Of a stretch of DNA of 64,000 bases, positions 32,745-42,934 are shown piece by piece. Origin of the DNA: Doryteuthis pealeii (lineage: Eukaryota > Mollusca > Cephalopoda > Myopsida > Loliginidae). The DNA lies in contig CM042141.1 of the NCBI GenBank assembly GCA_023376005.1, positions 90,974,831-91,038,830 on the forward strand, written 5' to 3'. Below the pieces are notes generated by a model, which had not been told where the DNA came from, made no database searches, and was given only the letters and a program-made list of their open reading frames with translations. The position numbers were made by a program, and so were the translations under genes. Position 1 is the stretch's first letter; every line of letters starts with the position of its first letter.

Positions 32745-32985
32745 TACCCTAGAGTATGTGGCATCCAATAAGGATCAAACTCACTATTCAGTAAGAAGCA
32801 AGACTTCTTAACGAGACTAGCTTGCTAACCATTAAACCACAATGGGACACCCTTAAATATCTAACCCATAGACCATGAGTTGGATGCACCACAAGCTCGC
32901 AAGTATGAGGCATCCAGTAAGGATTGAAATCACTATTAAGTAGTAATGGATCTGTGATACTAGCTTGCTAACCATGGCTATACCA
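32745..32985 (-). mobile_element. Two SINE-3 units
   Basis: Inverse heads ACTAGCTTGCTAACCATTAA (32815) and ACTAGCTTGCTAACCATGGC (32959), with GGATCAAACTCACTATTCAG as the B-box side. Confidence 0.65.
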
Positions 32986-33094
32986 AATTTTCTTGATATT
33001 TTTTACCTGTATGATGGGATATTCACTGCCTATTTACCTCAGAACTCATTCTATTCAAATAAAGTCTTATTATTGTTGTAATTTGAGTTCATCT

Positions 33095-33595
33095 GCCCAA
33101 TTATTGGTAATTTATGAGGAAGTGCATCCTGATATCCTGACTCAGAAATTGCTACCCGGTGGATCTTAAAATAACGACCCCAGCTATGGCGTCATGTCGG
33201 TGTTACTTGAAAGAAAACAACCAACTTAGGGCGTTAAATGTATTTGGGGGGGCTTCTCTTTTTTGTCTTAATTCTTGTATATTTATAGAAATTTGTCGTA
33301 ATTTGTATTTATTTATCGTAATTTGTCGTAATTCTGGTTTATTTATTGTAATTTGTCGTAATTTTCGATAAATTTCTATAAATAAACAAGAATTTCTATA
33401 AATAAACAAGAATTAAGACAAAAAAAGAAAGTTCCCCCCCCCCTAAAATACATTTAACGCCCTAAGTTGGTTGTTTTCTTTCAAGTAACACCGACGTGAC
33501 GCCGTAGCTGGGGTCGTTATTTTAAAATTCATCAGGTAGCAATTTCTGAGGCAGGAGACCGGGACGCACTTCTCATAAATTACCCAATTATAATG
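33095..33595. repeat. 500-bp imperfect palindrome (foldback)
   Basis: The left arm 33095-33275 (AACGACCCCAGCTATGGCGT, AAGAAAACAACCAACTTAGG) is the inverse of 33400-33590 (ACGCCGTAGCTGGGGTCGTT). The centre (33280-33400) is a set of AATTTGTCGTAATT-type short tandem units. G8/C10 runs lie at equivalent points in both arms. Confidence 0.75.
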
Positions 33596-33699
33596 AACTA
33601 ACCATCAGTTTTTATACTTTGTTTGGGTGTGGTATGCGTAGAAATGGGAGAGCCGCTGTAAGCAGTTTAAAGTAGGCAAAGAGGTAAATACCCAACCTA

Positions 33700-33830
33700 T
33701 AGGCCATGGGTTGTGTATGACAACTGGTCTAGGAGAAGGATAGCTCTGAATTGAGACCTGTTAAACTTTGCTAACAATTGACTTTGTGTCATATCCTGTT
33801 TATGTGAAAAGGTTGGGATAATACATAAAG
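33700..33830 (+). mobile_element. SINE-1, 3' part
   Basis: ACAACTGGTCTAGGAGAAGG to AAAAGGTTGGGATAATACAT. Confidence 0.6.
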
Positions 33831-33865
33831 TAATATTAGATCATTTTATTGTACTCTAAAAAAGT

Positions 33866-34118
33866 AAAAGTAAAGTTGGCGGTGGTGTCAGCTGGACAGT
33901 GAGGGAGTCTATCCCCTTTTCGTTAGCGCTAGACCAGGGAGATTGTTTTTTTTAGCTGAGGTAGAAGACCACACCTACCTTCAGCTTCACACTTTACCAC
34001 ACATATCAGATTACTCAGTTCATGCTACTCATGCACTGAGTTGGTGGGGACCGGCATCAAACCAGGAACCTTGTGATTCCTGGCCAGGTACTCTACCACC
34101 TGAGCTAAACCAGTCCCT
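33866..34118 (-). mobile_element. SINE-2
   Basis: Inverse head TTTAGCTCAGGTGGTAGAGT. Body includes CTGGTCTAGCGCTAACGAAA. Confidence 0.75.
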
Positions 34119-34216
34119 AAATTATTTTACTATTGTATTTTACTATTGTATTAAATTATTATACTCTAATCTGTCATTTTTGCTGTATTATCTATCTATG
34201 CGTATATACATGTATA

Positions 34217-34608
34217 TCTATATATAAAGGGCAGTGTGTATGTATGAATGTCCGGAGGAAACTATGAAAATAAAACAATTAATGACAAAGTAAATATGTA
34301 TAAACATTCACAATCACCAGATCTTGCTTTTTGAGCAAAAATAATAAAGATTTGATTTATATTCATGATGATAATCAAAAAATAAAATTTAAATAACATC
34401 ATGGAATTTTTTTTTTTTTGCATTTATTATTTTAAATAGGAGACATCAATTTTTCTTTTCAGAGTGTCTGGACAACGCAAGTTTTTTTTTACATTGGGAT
34501 TTTAATGGGGCATCCTGCTAGGATCCAACCTGCGATTCAACAATAATGGAGCTGCGAGACTATCTTTTTACCCCCTCTACCTAGCTGACGCCGGGTAGCC
34601 ACTTCTAG
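34217..34608 (+). mobile_element. Helitron-like element, plus member of a tail-to-tail pair
   Basis: 5' end A|TCTATATATAAAGGGCAG. The 3' end has CTACC...GGGTAG hairpin, CCACTT, CTAG (34605-34608), then T. 392 bp, non-coding. Confidence 0.6.
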
Positions 34609-34612
34609 TATA

Positions 34613-34797
34613 CTAGAAGTGGCTACCCGGTGTCGCAAGTTGGATCCTAGCAGGATGCCCCATTAAAATCCCAATGTAAAAAAAACTTGTGTTGACACTC
34701 TGAAAAGAAAAATTGATGTCTCCTATTTAAAATAATAAATGCAAAAAAAAAAAAAAATTCCATGCTGTTATCATTTGAATTTTATTTTCTAAAGACA
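34613..34797 (-). mobile_element. Helitron-like element, minus member (truncated)
   Basis: Starts with the same CTAGAAGTGGCTACCCGG end, four bases (TATA) from its partner, and is its inverse through TTGGATCCTAGCAGGATGCC. It lacks ~65 bp of the partner's 3' region and everything 5' of about 34380. Confidence 0.6.
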
Positions 34798-35113
34798 AAA
34801 ATCAGATCATTATAATAAAGATTTACTAATTAAAAACATCAAAATAATTTAATCTCATTATGAAATGCTATACTTTCTAAACAATATTATCATAATTATA
34901 TTTACAATACTTTTGTAACAACAATGAAGTGAACTCAAACAAAATAAGTTAGTTTTGGTGCAAAATCAATAACCCAATTGGGTGAATGCGTCATTAGATT
35001 TATTAGTACCAGTGTGTTGAGTAGAGAAACTAGTTTTGATGGTTAATAATTAAGATTATTGGCAGCCGCAACAATAGATTTTCATGCTCCCATGAGTTTA
35101 TAAGAGAAGCTTT
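34798..35113. other. AT-rich sequence, nothing recognised
   Basis: No repeat or coding signal. Confidence 0.45.
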
Positions 35114-35416
35114 GGAGGTGCATAGTGTAATGGTTATCATCATAGGAAATGGACTCAGAGGCCAAAGTTCAAATCCTGGATAAGGCTACTTGCATTTCAC
35201 ATAGCGCTAATACCCTTGGGAAAGGTATTCATCTAACTACTCTCCCTCCAGCTGTGGACAAATATTAGAGCAGACTGGGCTCTTTAATCTTGGCTAGATA
35301 ACCTGTCTAGGAGAAGGGAAACTTTGAATTCATACCTCTTAAACTCTGCTTAAAAATTGACCTTGTGTCACATCCTGCTCATGCGGAGGTGTTGGTAAAT
35401 ATATATAGTGTATATG
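35114..35416 (+). mobile_element. SINE-1, reference full-length copy
   Basis: Head GGAGGTGCATAGTGTAATGG (A-box region as in tRNA-Gln), B box GTTCAAATCC (35167-35176), body with CATAGCGCTAATACCCTTGG and TAGGAGAAGGGAAACTT, a CTTGTGTCACATCCTGCTCA block, and a GTTGGTAAATATATATAG tail. Pol III internal promoter inferred from the boxes. Confidence 0.8.
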
Positions 35417-35745
35417 TAGGGATATTGGAAACGGTTGTATATAATTTGCATATGAAGGAATAGGATAGATATATAGTCGTGTCATGAGGAAAAAGGAGGA
35501 CACTACTTGTGTCGCATTGTGCTTGTATTTTAAAGAGGGGGGTTTTAGAATATTTACGATTACTTGTCAATAAAATACGGAGGTGGGGAGGCTGTAAAAT
35601 ATCGCTTTCATATTGCATTAACTTGTCGATAAAAACGCCTTTAAACCACTATGCAGTTCATAACTAGCATGGTTCACTTTTTCAACAGATGCAGCCTAGC
35701 ATATTTTAGGGCAAGAGGCTGGGATGACAGCATCCAAAAATCACC
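35417..35745. other. Unassigned sequence
   Basis: Moderately complex, with a short A/T tract. An open frame of 79 codons on the minus strand has no recognised features. Confidence 0.4.
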
Positions 35746-36400
35746 CATATATAATAAAAAGGGTTGGGGATTTACCATAAGTGAAATGGGGTCAGAACAA
35801 TCATATAGGTGCTAGGGCTTGACATGACCAGCCGATTGATCGGGGGAGGAGGTTCTCCGACTGCTCGTCTAGCCTAAGTAAGGGCCAAAATGGAGTGTTG
35901 CATGTCATGGACTACTCAGCCACCAGGATTCCATCCTTAAGCATCATCATGGGTCACCTCCCACGGCCAACAGGTGACTCCATTGGGGGGAGACTTACCC
36001 TCTGTAGAGGTGCAGTCAGTGTATTCTTTTACTTTAGCTGACAGAGCGATGAACCATTTGGTTACTGTATTCTGATCAACTGCACTTTCACCTTTTGCAC
36101 AAAAAGAGCCCTGGCGGCTGGGGCTTTAAAACACACAGACTGCACCTCTGCAGAGGGGTAAGAACTCCCCAATGGGGCTACCTGTTGGCCGTTGGTAGCA
36201 CCCGTGATGCTTAAGGATGGAATCCTGGTGGATGAGCATTCCAAGACTTGCAACACTCCACTTAAGCTAGACGGGCTTGTCGGAGAGGCCCCCTCCAATC
36301 AATCGGCTGGCAATGTCAAGCCCTAGCACCTATATGATTGCCCCAACCATATTACCCTTATGGCAGGCTCCAAACCTTTATATCATATATATGCTAGAAG
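35746..36400. repeat. Two D repeats in inverted orientation
   Basis: The plus copy 35746-36058 (GCTAGGGCTTGACATGACCA...CTCTGTAGAGGTGCAGTCAG) and minus copy 36085-36400 (inverse: CTGCACCTCTGCAGAGGGGT...) are arms of ~310 bp around a ~25-bp spacer plus CAACTGC-rich sequence. Confidence 0.7.
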
Positions 36401-36700
36401 ATGGTGGCTGAGGGTCATGTGTCCTGAGAATGACGTTAAACTCTATCTGATAGTGAAGTTCCACTTCTGGAGGTCTGGGGAATGTGGAGCACCCTTTCAT
36501 CACCATTGCTCCCTGGTCCACTCTAACCTGGAGTGGTAGTACCTGTTAGGGTTCCATCTATGGGTTAAATAGAAAATTTGTTTATAAAAAGAAAAAATTT
36601 GGGTTTAAATAATTTTCTACCAAACTATCGCTACGAATCTTTCAAAACTTTGCCTGCATTAAATGACCCACTGAGGTTTGATATGCCATAAAACAAAACA
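36400..36700 (-). repeat. CD-repeat, C part, continuous with the minus D copy
   Basis: Inverse ACTCTATCTGATAGTGAAGT, GGAGTGGTAGTACCTGTTAG, TGAGGTTTGATATGCCATAA. With 36085-36400 it shows C and D are one ~600-bp family. Confidence 0.7.
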
Positions 36701-36759
36701 AACAAACAAACTACATTATTCTAAGTCACTGAATATAAAGTTATATCTTCACAATATTC

Positions 36760-38609
36760 TACCAAATTGTGCCTATTTGCTGACCCCTCAACTCACTGTA
36801 TGGGGTTTTATTATTTTATGTGATATTAGAGTTTGTAATAAACAGGGTTAGTATGAAGTGTATGGTGGCAAGGAAAAAACAAACACAGATTTTATGTTTT
36901 ATCAATTGTATTGTTAAAAAGGAACATGAAAGGCGAGGAAAGGCTAGAAGTGAATTTAAAGGAGATTTTGGTGATAGTTGTAACGTTAATAATAAAGTCA
37001 GTGAAATGTCCGGTGGCCGAATCAGTTGTAGTGTAGGTGGTGATGTGGGCAGATGGACCAGTGATATTTTATTAGTCGTGTCGTGTGGGCAGGGTCGATG
37101 CTGGTTTGGTAAAAGTTGTAAGGTTGATAGCTGGCGAATTGAGTTAATAGGCGTCAATTTGGTAAATTGATGATATAGGAATTGAGTAGATGTTCGCCCA
37201 TTTAAGATTCACCTGTTGGTTGGTCAGTGTGGGTGAGGAGAGATGTTTACGTGACTGTTTTAGCACGAGTAGGCAAGGATTGTACGTTTCTTTTGTGAGG
37301 TTGGCCCTTGTTGATGGGAGGTTGAAGGCAAGTTCTGACTGATGCCTTGGCTGGTGTGATGCGGGGTGTCGTATGGTCGGTATGGCGATTCCTTTATCTC
37401 GACTTGGGACAAGCCGACCTTCTTCTGCGACAGCCTGTGATGTACTGTCTATTGGCATTAAGTCAGCTTTATTTAAAGCAAGAGATAGGCTCAAGATAGC
37501 CTTTGAAGGGTTTTGGGGGGAAGGTTTTTTATTGGTCGAAAAACATTAAATAGGAGATATTTTTAATTGTTTATATTTAATGTTTTTCAACCATGCGTAG
37601 AACCATGTTATTTTAGTCACTTCGTTTTAGGCTACCATTGAGTTAACTTCCGTTTGGCGTCAGCAACTTATGTTTTGTATTGTTGGCGAGTGTATGTATC
37701 TCTTTATTGCGGTATGTGTGCAAATTGAATTGTTGAATTTAGTGGATCGAGAGATATCTATATTAGTGTATATAACAGTTTTAGGTTATTTTGGTGCATG
37801 TTTGCATGTTGTTTCATTTAGACCACATTATATGTGGTTCTTCTTTCTTGTGGGTTGTCAGGCTGAAAAGGAATTAAAGAAGGGAAAAGAAGAATAAAGA
37901 CAAAAGATACTATTAAGGTTCAGACTTTATTTCTAGGTTCATAGCTATTTCTTGGAGAGGATATTCTTTCCAGTGCCAGTCATAGCATCTGTGCCTAGTA
38001 ACCATCTGCATTGGAATGTGGACTAGAAGATTCCCAACCACTAAAAACTAAGCGTGTCTGTATATGTCTGGCCTGTGCAAGTTTGGGGGGAGTGTAGCGA
38101 GTGACTATAGATATTGAACTCACAGCCTGATCGTTGCGAGGAGTGGCTCATAGGCAGACTACTGTCACCTCTGTTGAATATGCAAATTCTGCATGGTCGG
38201 GTAGTGCTGAGTGTGATTAGCCTGGATGTAAGATCTTGGAGGGTAGTGACTCATTATTTAAGGCCTACTTTCACACACCACGGACAGTTGTGTTTTTTAC
38301 ATTCTTAATGCAAAGAGAGATGTGCATTTGAACGGGTGAACTTTTGACGGCTTGAGCAAGGAAACTGTGATAGTGTTGCAGGCAAAAGACTGAGTCTGGG
38401 AACTTTTGTGGTTAGAGAAATTGATTACAGCGGTTGCTGACGGTCGTGACTTCACACAAACAATTTCAGAATGGCCAAGGGATCTTTTGGTACCAGGAAG
38501 GCGCCTTTTCTCTGTACATGCCCAAAGGGTTCTTCCTGTCTGGGGACTCCTGGGAGATGGTTATTTTTTGTTTTATTTTATTTCAACTTTATTTTAATCC
38601 CCACAATTG
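36760..38609 (+). mobile_element. LTR-like retroelement region (family M, copy 1)
   Basis: The right part (37770-37960 and 38470-38609) is collinear with 40240-40629 and with the inverse of 47224-47545. All end TTTTAA(T/C)CCCCACA. The left part has open frames of 113-116 codons on both strands and no recognised gag/pol motif. The whole is flanked by similar ~30-bp words (TATTTGCTGACCCCTCAACT at 36772, TATTCGCTGAACCCTCAACA at 38614). Interpretation as LTR plus internal sequence is uncertain. Confidence 0.4.
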
Positions 38610-39314
38610 TATCTATTCGCTGAACCCTCAACACAACATATAACCAAAATCAAAGGAAGTTTAGGTTTTAATTTAATAGACATTTATGAAAAGAAAATAT
38701 CATTAATTGTATAGTTGACATTCTTCTCAGATATCATATTCTAAGTGGGGAATTTTTCCATATTTAAAGGGCACATTGAAATTCATTATCAACTAATAAT
38801 GCAACACTCACTAATTGTTTACAATAAAATATCATTTTTAAACATTTTGTTTATAACTCTTTTATTAATTTCAAAAAGTACCTAATGATAAATGCAAATG
38901 CCAGTGTGTCATATTTTTCAATTTTACTCTAGAGGCAGTAGCCCAACATATCATACCATTTTGGAATCAGGCCAACTCCATGAGCAAATTAAAAACATTC
39001 TAGACTGAATCTGGACCTACAATCCTTAAATTTTGAATTTCCAAGTTTTAGTTACTGTGATTGTTTTCTTACATGATTTTTTGTGACAAGTTTTTTGTTA
39101 AAATAAAATTTTTGTAACTCAGAAATTAACTTTGAAGAATAATTGACCCTGAATAAGAAAACCAAAAATATTGTTTATCATGCAGTTTCATAATAAGTTC
39201 CAAATAGACAAATTATATCATTGTTTTGATAAAAAGTGTTTATTGTTAGAAAAATATTGTTCAAGTTTGTTAAATTTGATATGTACTCAATGCATGAAGT
39301 GTCAATTGTAGTGA
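38610..39314. other. AT-rich sequence, nothing recognised
   Basis: No repeat or coding match noticed. Confidence 0.45.
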
Positions 39315-39610
39315 AATAGATCCCTAATTTGGACTGAGCCTATCCTAGTAGTGACCACTCTTTAGCCCAGTGAAATAGATCCCTAATTTGGAATTTAACA
39401 GGTTTGAATTCAGAGTTTTCTTTGCCTAACCAAGGTTAAGGAGCCCAGTCTGCCCTACTATTTATCCATAGCTGGAGGGAGAGTAGTTGGATTCACACTT
39501 TTCCCAAGGGTATTAGTGCTATGTGAATTGTAGCTTTGTCTAGGATTTGAACTTGGGCCAACAAGTCCATTTCCTACGACTCTAACCATTACACCATGGC
39601 CTCCAACATT
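39315..39610 (-). mobile_element. SINE-1
   Basis: Inverse of the family. The GTGAAATAGATCCCTAATTT word is duplicated at 39311 and 39370. Ends CTAACCATTACACCATGGCC. Confidence 0.72.
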
Positions 39611-39963
39611 GTCATTGTTGAACCAAAGGCCAAATCAAGTGCCCTCTGCAGTAGTTAGCTTAATTGCTATTATTAGGATAGTATACCATTTCACTTTTTC
39701 TTTTCCTTTCTTTTTTTTTCTTTTTTTTTCTTTTCCTCGTTCCGGGACTTATCAACAAGTTAGGGATAAATAATAACATTTTATTTTTGCAATACATAAC
39801 TGTATCCACCATAATTCCTAGAAAAATCAAATATTCAAATTCTCGAGATTTGCTAACGGCTCTATATCGTTCAGCGTCATGAAAGTGAATTCTTTTTAAA
39901 AATTCTCTTTGAACATTTTTAAAAATTCTCCGTTTTTCTCCAACAAATTTTTTCATTCAAAAT
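39611..39963. other. AT-rich, pyrimidine-rich sequence
   Basis: A CTTTT-rich tract at 39690-39735. A 98-codon minus-strand open frame (39660-39956) has K/E/R low complexity at one end and no recognised domain. Confidence 0.4.
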
Positions 39964-40126
39964 AAAATTTCACTCTGATGAAGGTCGAATTTTCTCTGTG
40001 TATGGAATATTTTTACATTTTTCTATTATTATTATTTCATTTCATTTGTTTATTTAATAATATAATAATAGTTTGAATCGTGTACACATAGATAAACTGA
40101 CCGAAACACATGTGTAAGTGATATTG
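39964..40126 (+). ncRNA. Hammerhead-like motif with expanded stem II
   Basis: Stem I TCACT (39970-39974)/AGTGA (40117-40121). Core CTGATGA (39975-39981). Stem II starts GGTC (39983-39986)/GACC (40099-40102) and continues with TCTCTGTGTA (39993-40002)/TACACATAGA (40083-40092) around an ~80-nt AT-rich loop. GAAA (40103-40106), stem III ACA/TGT with loop CATG, and A40116 at the cleavage position. All three stems pair with bases different from the 10.4-kb copy. Confidence 0.5.
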
Positions 40127-40209
40127 ATTAAATTCATCTTTTATTATCCATTCTGTACTTTCTTTTTTTATTCATTCTTCCTCATATATATATATATATA
40201 TATATACTT

Positions 40210-40629
40210 TTGACAAGGTCATTGAAGGCTTATAGGTTTCTATGTGTGGGATTAGGCTTTTGGTTATTTGGTGCATGTTTGCTGGTTTCTTTTCTTAAAC
40301 CCTTATACTTGATTTTCTTTCCTGTGGGTTGTCAGGCTGAAAAGGAATTATGGAAGAGAAAAAGAACAGACAAAGACAAAAGATACTTCCAAGGTTCAGA
40401 TTTTATTTCTAGGTTCATAGCTATTTCTTGGAGAGGAGATTTTTCTCCTGAGCCAGTCAATAACGTGTGTTCCCAGTAAAGTCTGTGTTTGAGTGGCCAA
40501 GGGATCTTCTTGGTGGTAGGAAGGGCTTTTTTTCTGCGCATGCCCAGTGGGTTCTTTCTGTCTGAGCACTCCGGGGATTTTTTTTTCAGTTTTTATATAA
40601 TTTTATTTCTATTTCATTTTAACCCCACA
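40210..40629 (+). mobile_element. Family M, copy 2 (LTR-like)
   Basis: GGTTATTTGGTGCATGTTTG, GTGGGTTGTCAGGCTGAAAA, AAAGACAAAAGATACTTCCA, GGTTCATAGCTATTTCTTGG, GCGCATGCCCAGTGGGTTCT, ending TTTTAACCCCACA. TGTGGG (40323) and CCCACA (40624) could be LTR ends, but homology extends left of 40323 and no target duplication is seen. Confidence 0.5.
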
Positions 40630-41533
40630 AGCCATACTTGATGGATCAAAAAAACCTGTTTAGCTTTAAGGCTGCAGTTTCCCAACCAGAACTGGACTTT
40701 CACTTGCTGAGGCCCTAAGCTATATGAAATTTAAGACTCTTCTCTAAAAATATTTGGGTAAAAAAGATTAAAAATAATTAAGCTAAAGGTTTGGCATGCC
40801 CCCTCTATGATTTATCAAAAATTGGGTTATCTGTCCCTTAATCAGTTCCTGGAAGTCCAGTCTTACTTTTATTTCTGTTAAATTGCACACAAGCTGAGTC
40901 CCTGCTGAGAGCATATATTAAGACTGTGTGATTATTTACCCTCTTAAAAAATGCTTAGAAGAAAGAACCAGTTTAACCAAGAATGGACCTATGAATTTGG
41001 ATTTATATCTTGTTAGATTCAAACTTAACAAAGTCTAGTTACTTCTCTTGATCAGTAGGGGACTGAAGTGGGGTTTCTGCCATGACACTTTTGGATTGGG
41101 GTTTGTACCGAGTGGATGCACATGCACAGCACAGTTGAGCTAGTTAATTCCCTTTTAGGGTAGAAGCATTCTCTACCCTGTGTTAAATAAAATAATTTCC
41201 AACAACCTGGTCTTGCATTTTCATTCAGTGTTCCATATTTTATCTGTATGTAAAAATATAACATATATAGAAGCAGAAAATATGATTTTCATATCTTCTG
41301 TGCTGTGATGCCATTGTGATGTGACAAATGGCAGTAAAGGGAAAAGTGCAGTTTATCTACACACCACTACAGATAAATATACAGATAAATATACAGTTAT
41401 TGGAAACAAATATTCGTACACATACAAATTTTTAATTTATTGTATTTCAAATTAATGAATAAACATACTTTTCATATAATTAACTGTAAACAGATGCAGA
41501 AAAAACTTGATTTAATAGAAATAAATTTCATAT
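40630..41533. other. Unassigned sequence
   Basis: Moderate complexity. Open frames up to 70 codons without recognised features. Confidence 0.4.
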
Positions 41534-41778
41534 GTAAAGAAGCCATTGGGTGGCCTAAGGTCGGTATCAGCCAAACAGTGAAGGAGTCTATCCCCTTTTC
41601 ACTAGTGCTAGACCAAGGAGATTGTTGTTTAGCATCTGAAGCGGAGTGCCACACCTATCATCAGCTCATCACTTTACTGCACAGATCCTGTGCTACTCAT
41701 ACACTGAGTTTGCAAGGGTTGGTATTGTACCAGGAACCTTGAGGTTCCCAGCCGGACACTCTACCGACTGGGCTAAAC
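41534..41778 (-). mobile_element. SINE-2
   Basis: Inverse head TTAGCCCAGTCGGTAGAGTG, body CTGTGCAGTAAAGTGATGAG, GGTCTAGCACTAGTGAAAAG. Confidence 0.75.
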
Positions 41779-42934
41779 AATGGAACAAAATACCAACTAA
41801 AATTTGCAAATCATTAATTGAGAACTCTAAGAAGAGATTGGTTGCTGTAGAAGTGAATAATGTCTATTCTACCAAGTATTAAATGAAGATTATGTATTCT
41901 TTTTTGTATTGTATGAATACTTTTTTCATTAGAATGACTAAATTTCTGTTAACTCAATTTTTTTCTGTTTTCTATACATATTTAATTATCATGCATCTGT
42001 GTACAGTTGATTATATGAAAAGTATTTTTATTCATTAGTTGGAAATAAAATAGATTAAAAATTTGTATGTATACAAATATTTGTTTCTACCTGTAAAAGC
42101 AGTATCCCTTGTCTGAGGGTTTGGGTAATCTCCTGCGTCAAGAGCCCCTTTGTGGTCACGTGACACAGGAACCCAAGAAGGTCACCCTCTTTGGCCGAAG
42201 CTACTGGACAAGTGCGGATGTGCTTGTCAACTCTCTCCAACACACACATACAGACTCTACATACAGTAAGTGGTTTCCACCTATTTTGCCTCTATTACAC
42301 TACTATGTATGTTTGGACACTTGTGACATTATATAGCCTGGGGAACTTCGTTCCCCTATATATTTTATAATAAAAGTTGTATAAATGTAACTAACGCATT
42401 TGTTGTTGTCCTAACTGAAGTATTCCGCATTGGGTACTTTTCCTTTAAGTAACCTAATGCTTTATAAGAACCAGAGTTAACACTCTGTGAAACTCTTATA
42501 TACACATTGTAGGTCCGCCTATTACTGCCCAAGTCCTCCATTTTGGCTAATGATGTTCTTCTTAAAGAAAGTTTGTAAATGGCTACTTTAATATATATAT
42601 TTACTCAAACCCCTTCTACAATATGTTGGATTTTCAGAATTTTAGGAGTTGTAGGTCGATTTCTATGAAACCTTTTTTGATTTTTTGTAAGGAAACAAAT
42701 ATATATAAATAATTTTTAAAACTAATGATAAAATAAAGATATATTTTGAAAAATGAGTCCACAAGGGTTTGAGGCTCTAAACTATAGCTTATTTAGCTCA
42801 TAGGTCAGTTCAATACTGTTTCTAACCCTGCTCTAAACAAATCCCTTAATTACTCAAATATACTATGTGAAGCATAAAAATCTTTCTTCAACATTTCACA
42901 AGCAGTTTTCACATCAGCAAAAAACTTATTCTTA
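41779..42934. other. Mostly unassigned sequence; possible LTR at 42090-42470
   Basis: 42090-42340 is less AT-rich and has a 75-codon open frame with no recognised domain. 42345-42460 has a GGGGAAC...GTTCCCC hairpin just before TATATTTTATAATAAAAGTT, a polyadenylation-like block. LTR identity is speculative. Confidence 0.3.

Noticed and set aside
37144..37494. 116-codon minus-strand ORF as a gene
   Set aside because: Lies in the LTR-like family M, overlaps another ORF on the opposite strand, no domain recognised.
40323..40629. Solo LTR with TGTGGG...CCCACA ends
   Set aside because: Homology to the other copies extends left of TGTGGG and no target duplication flanks it, so the ends are not established.
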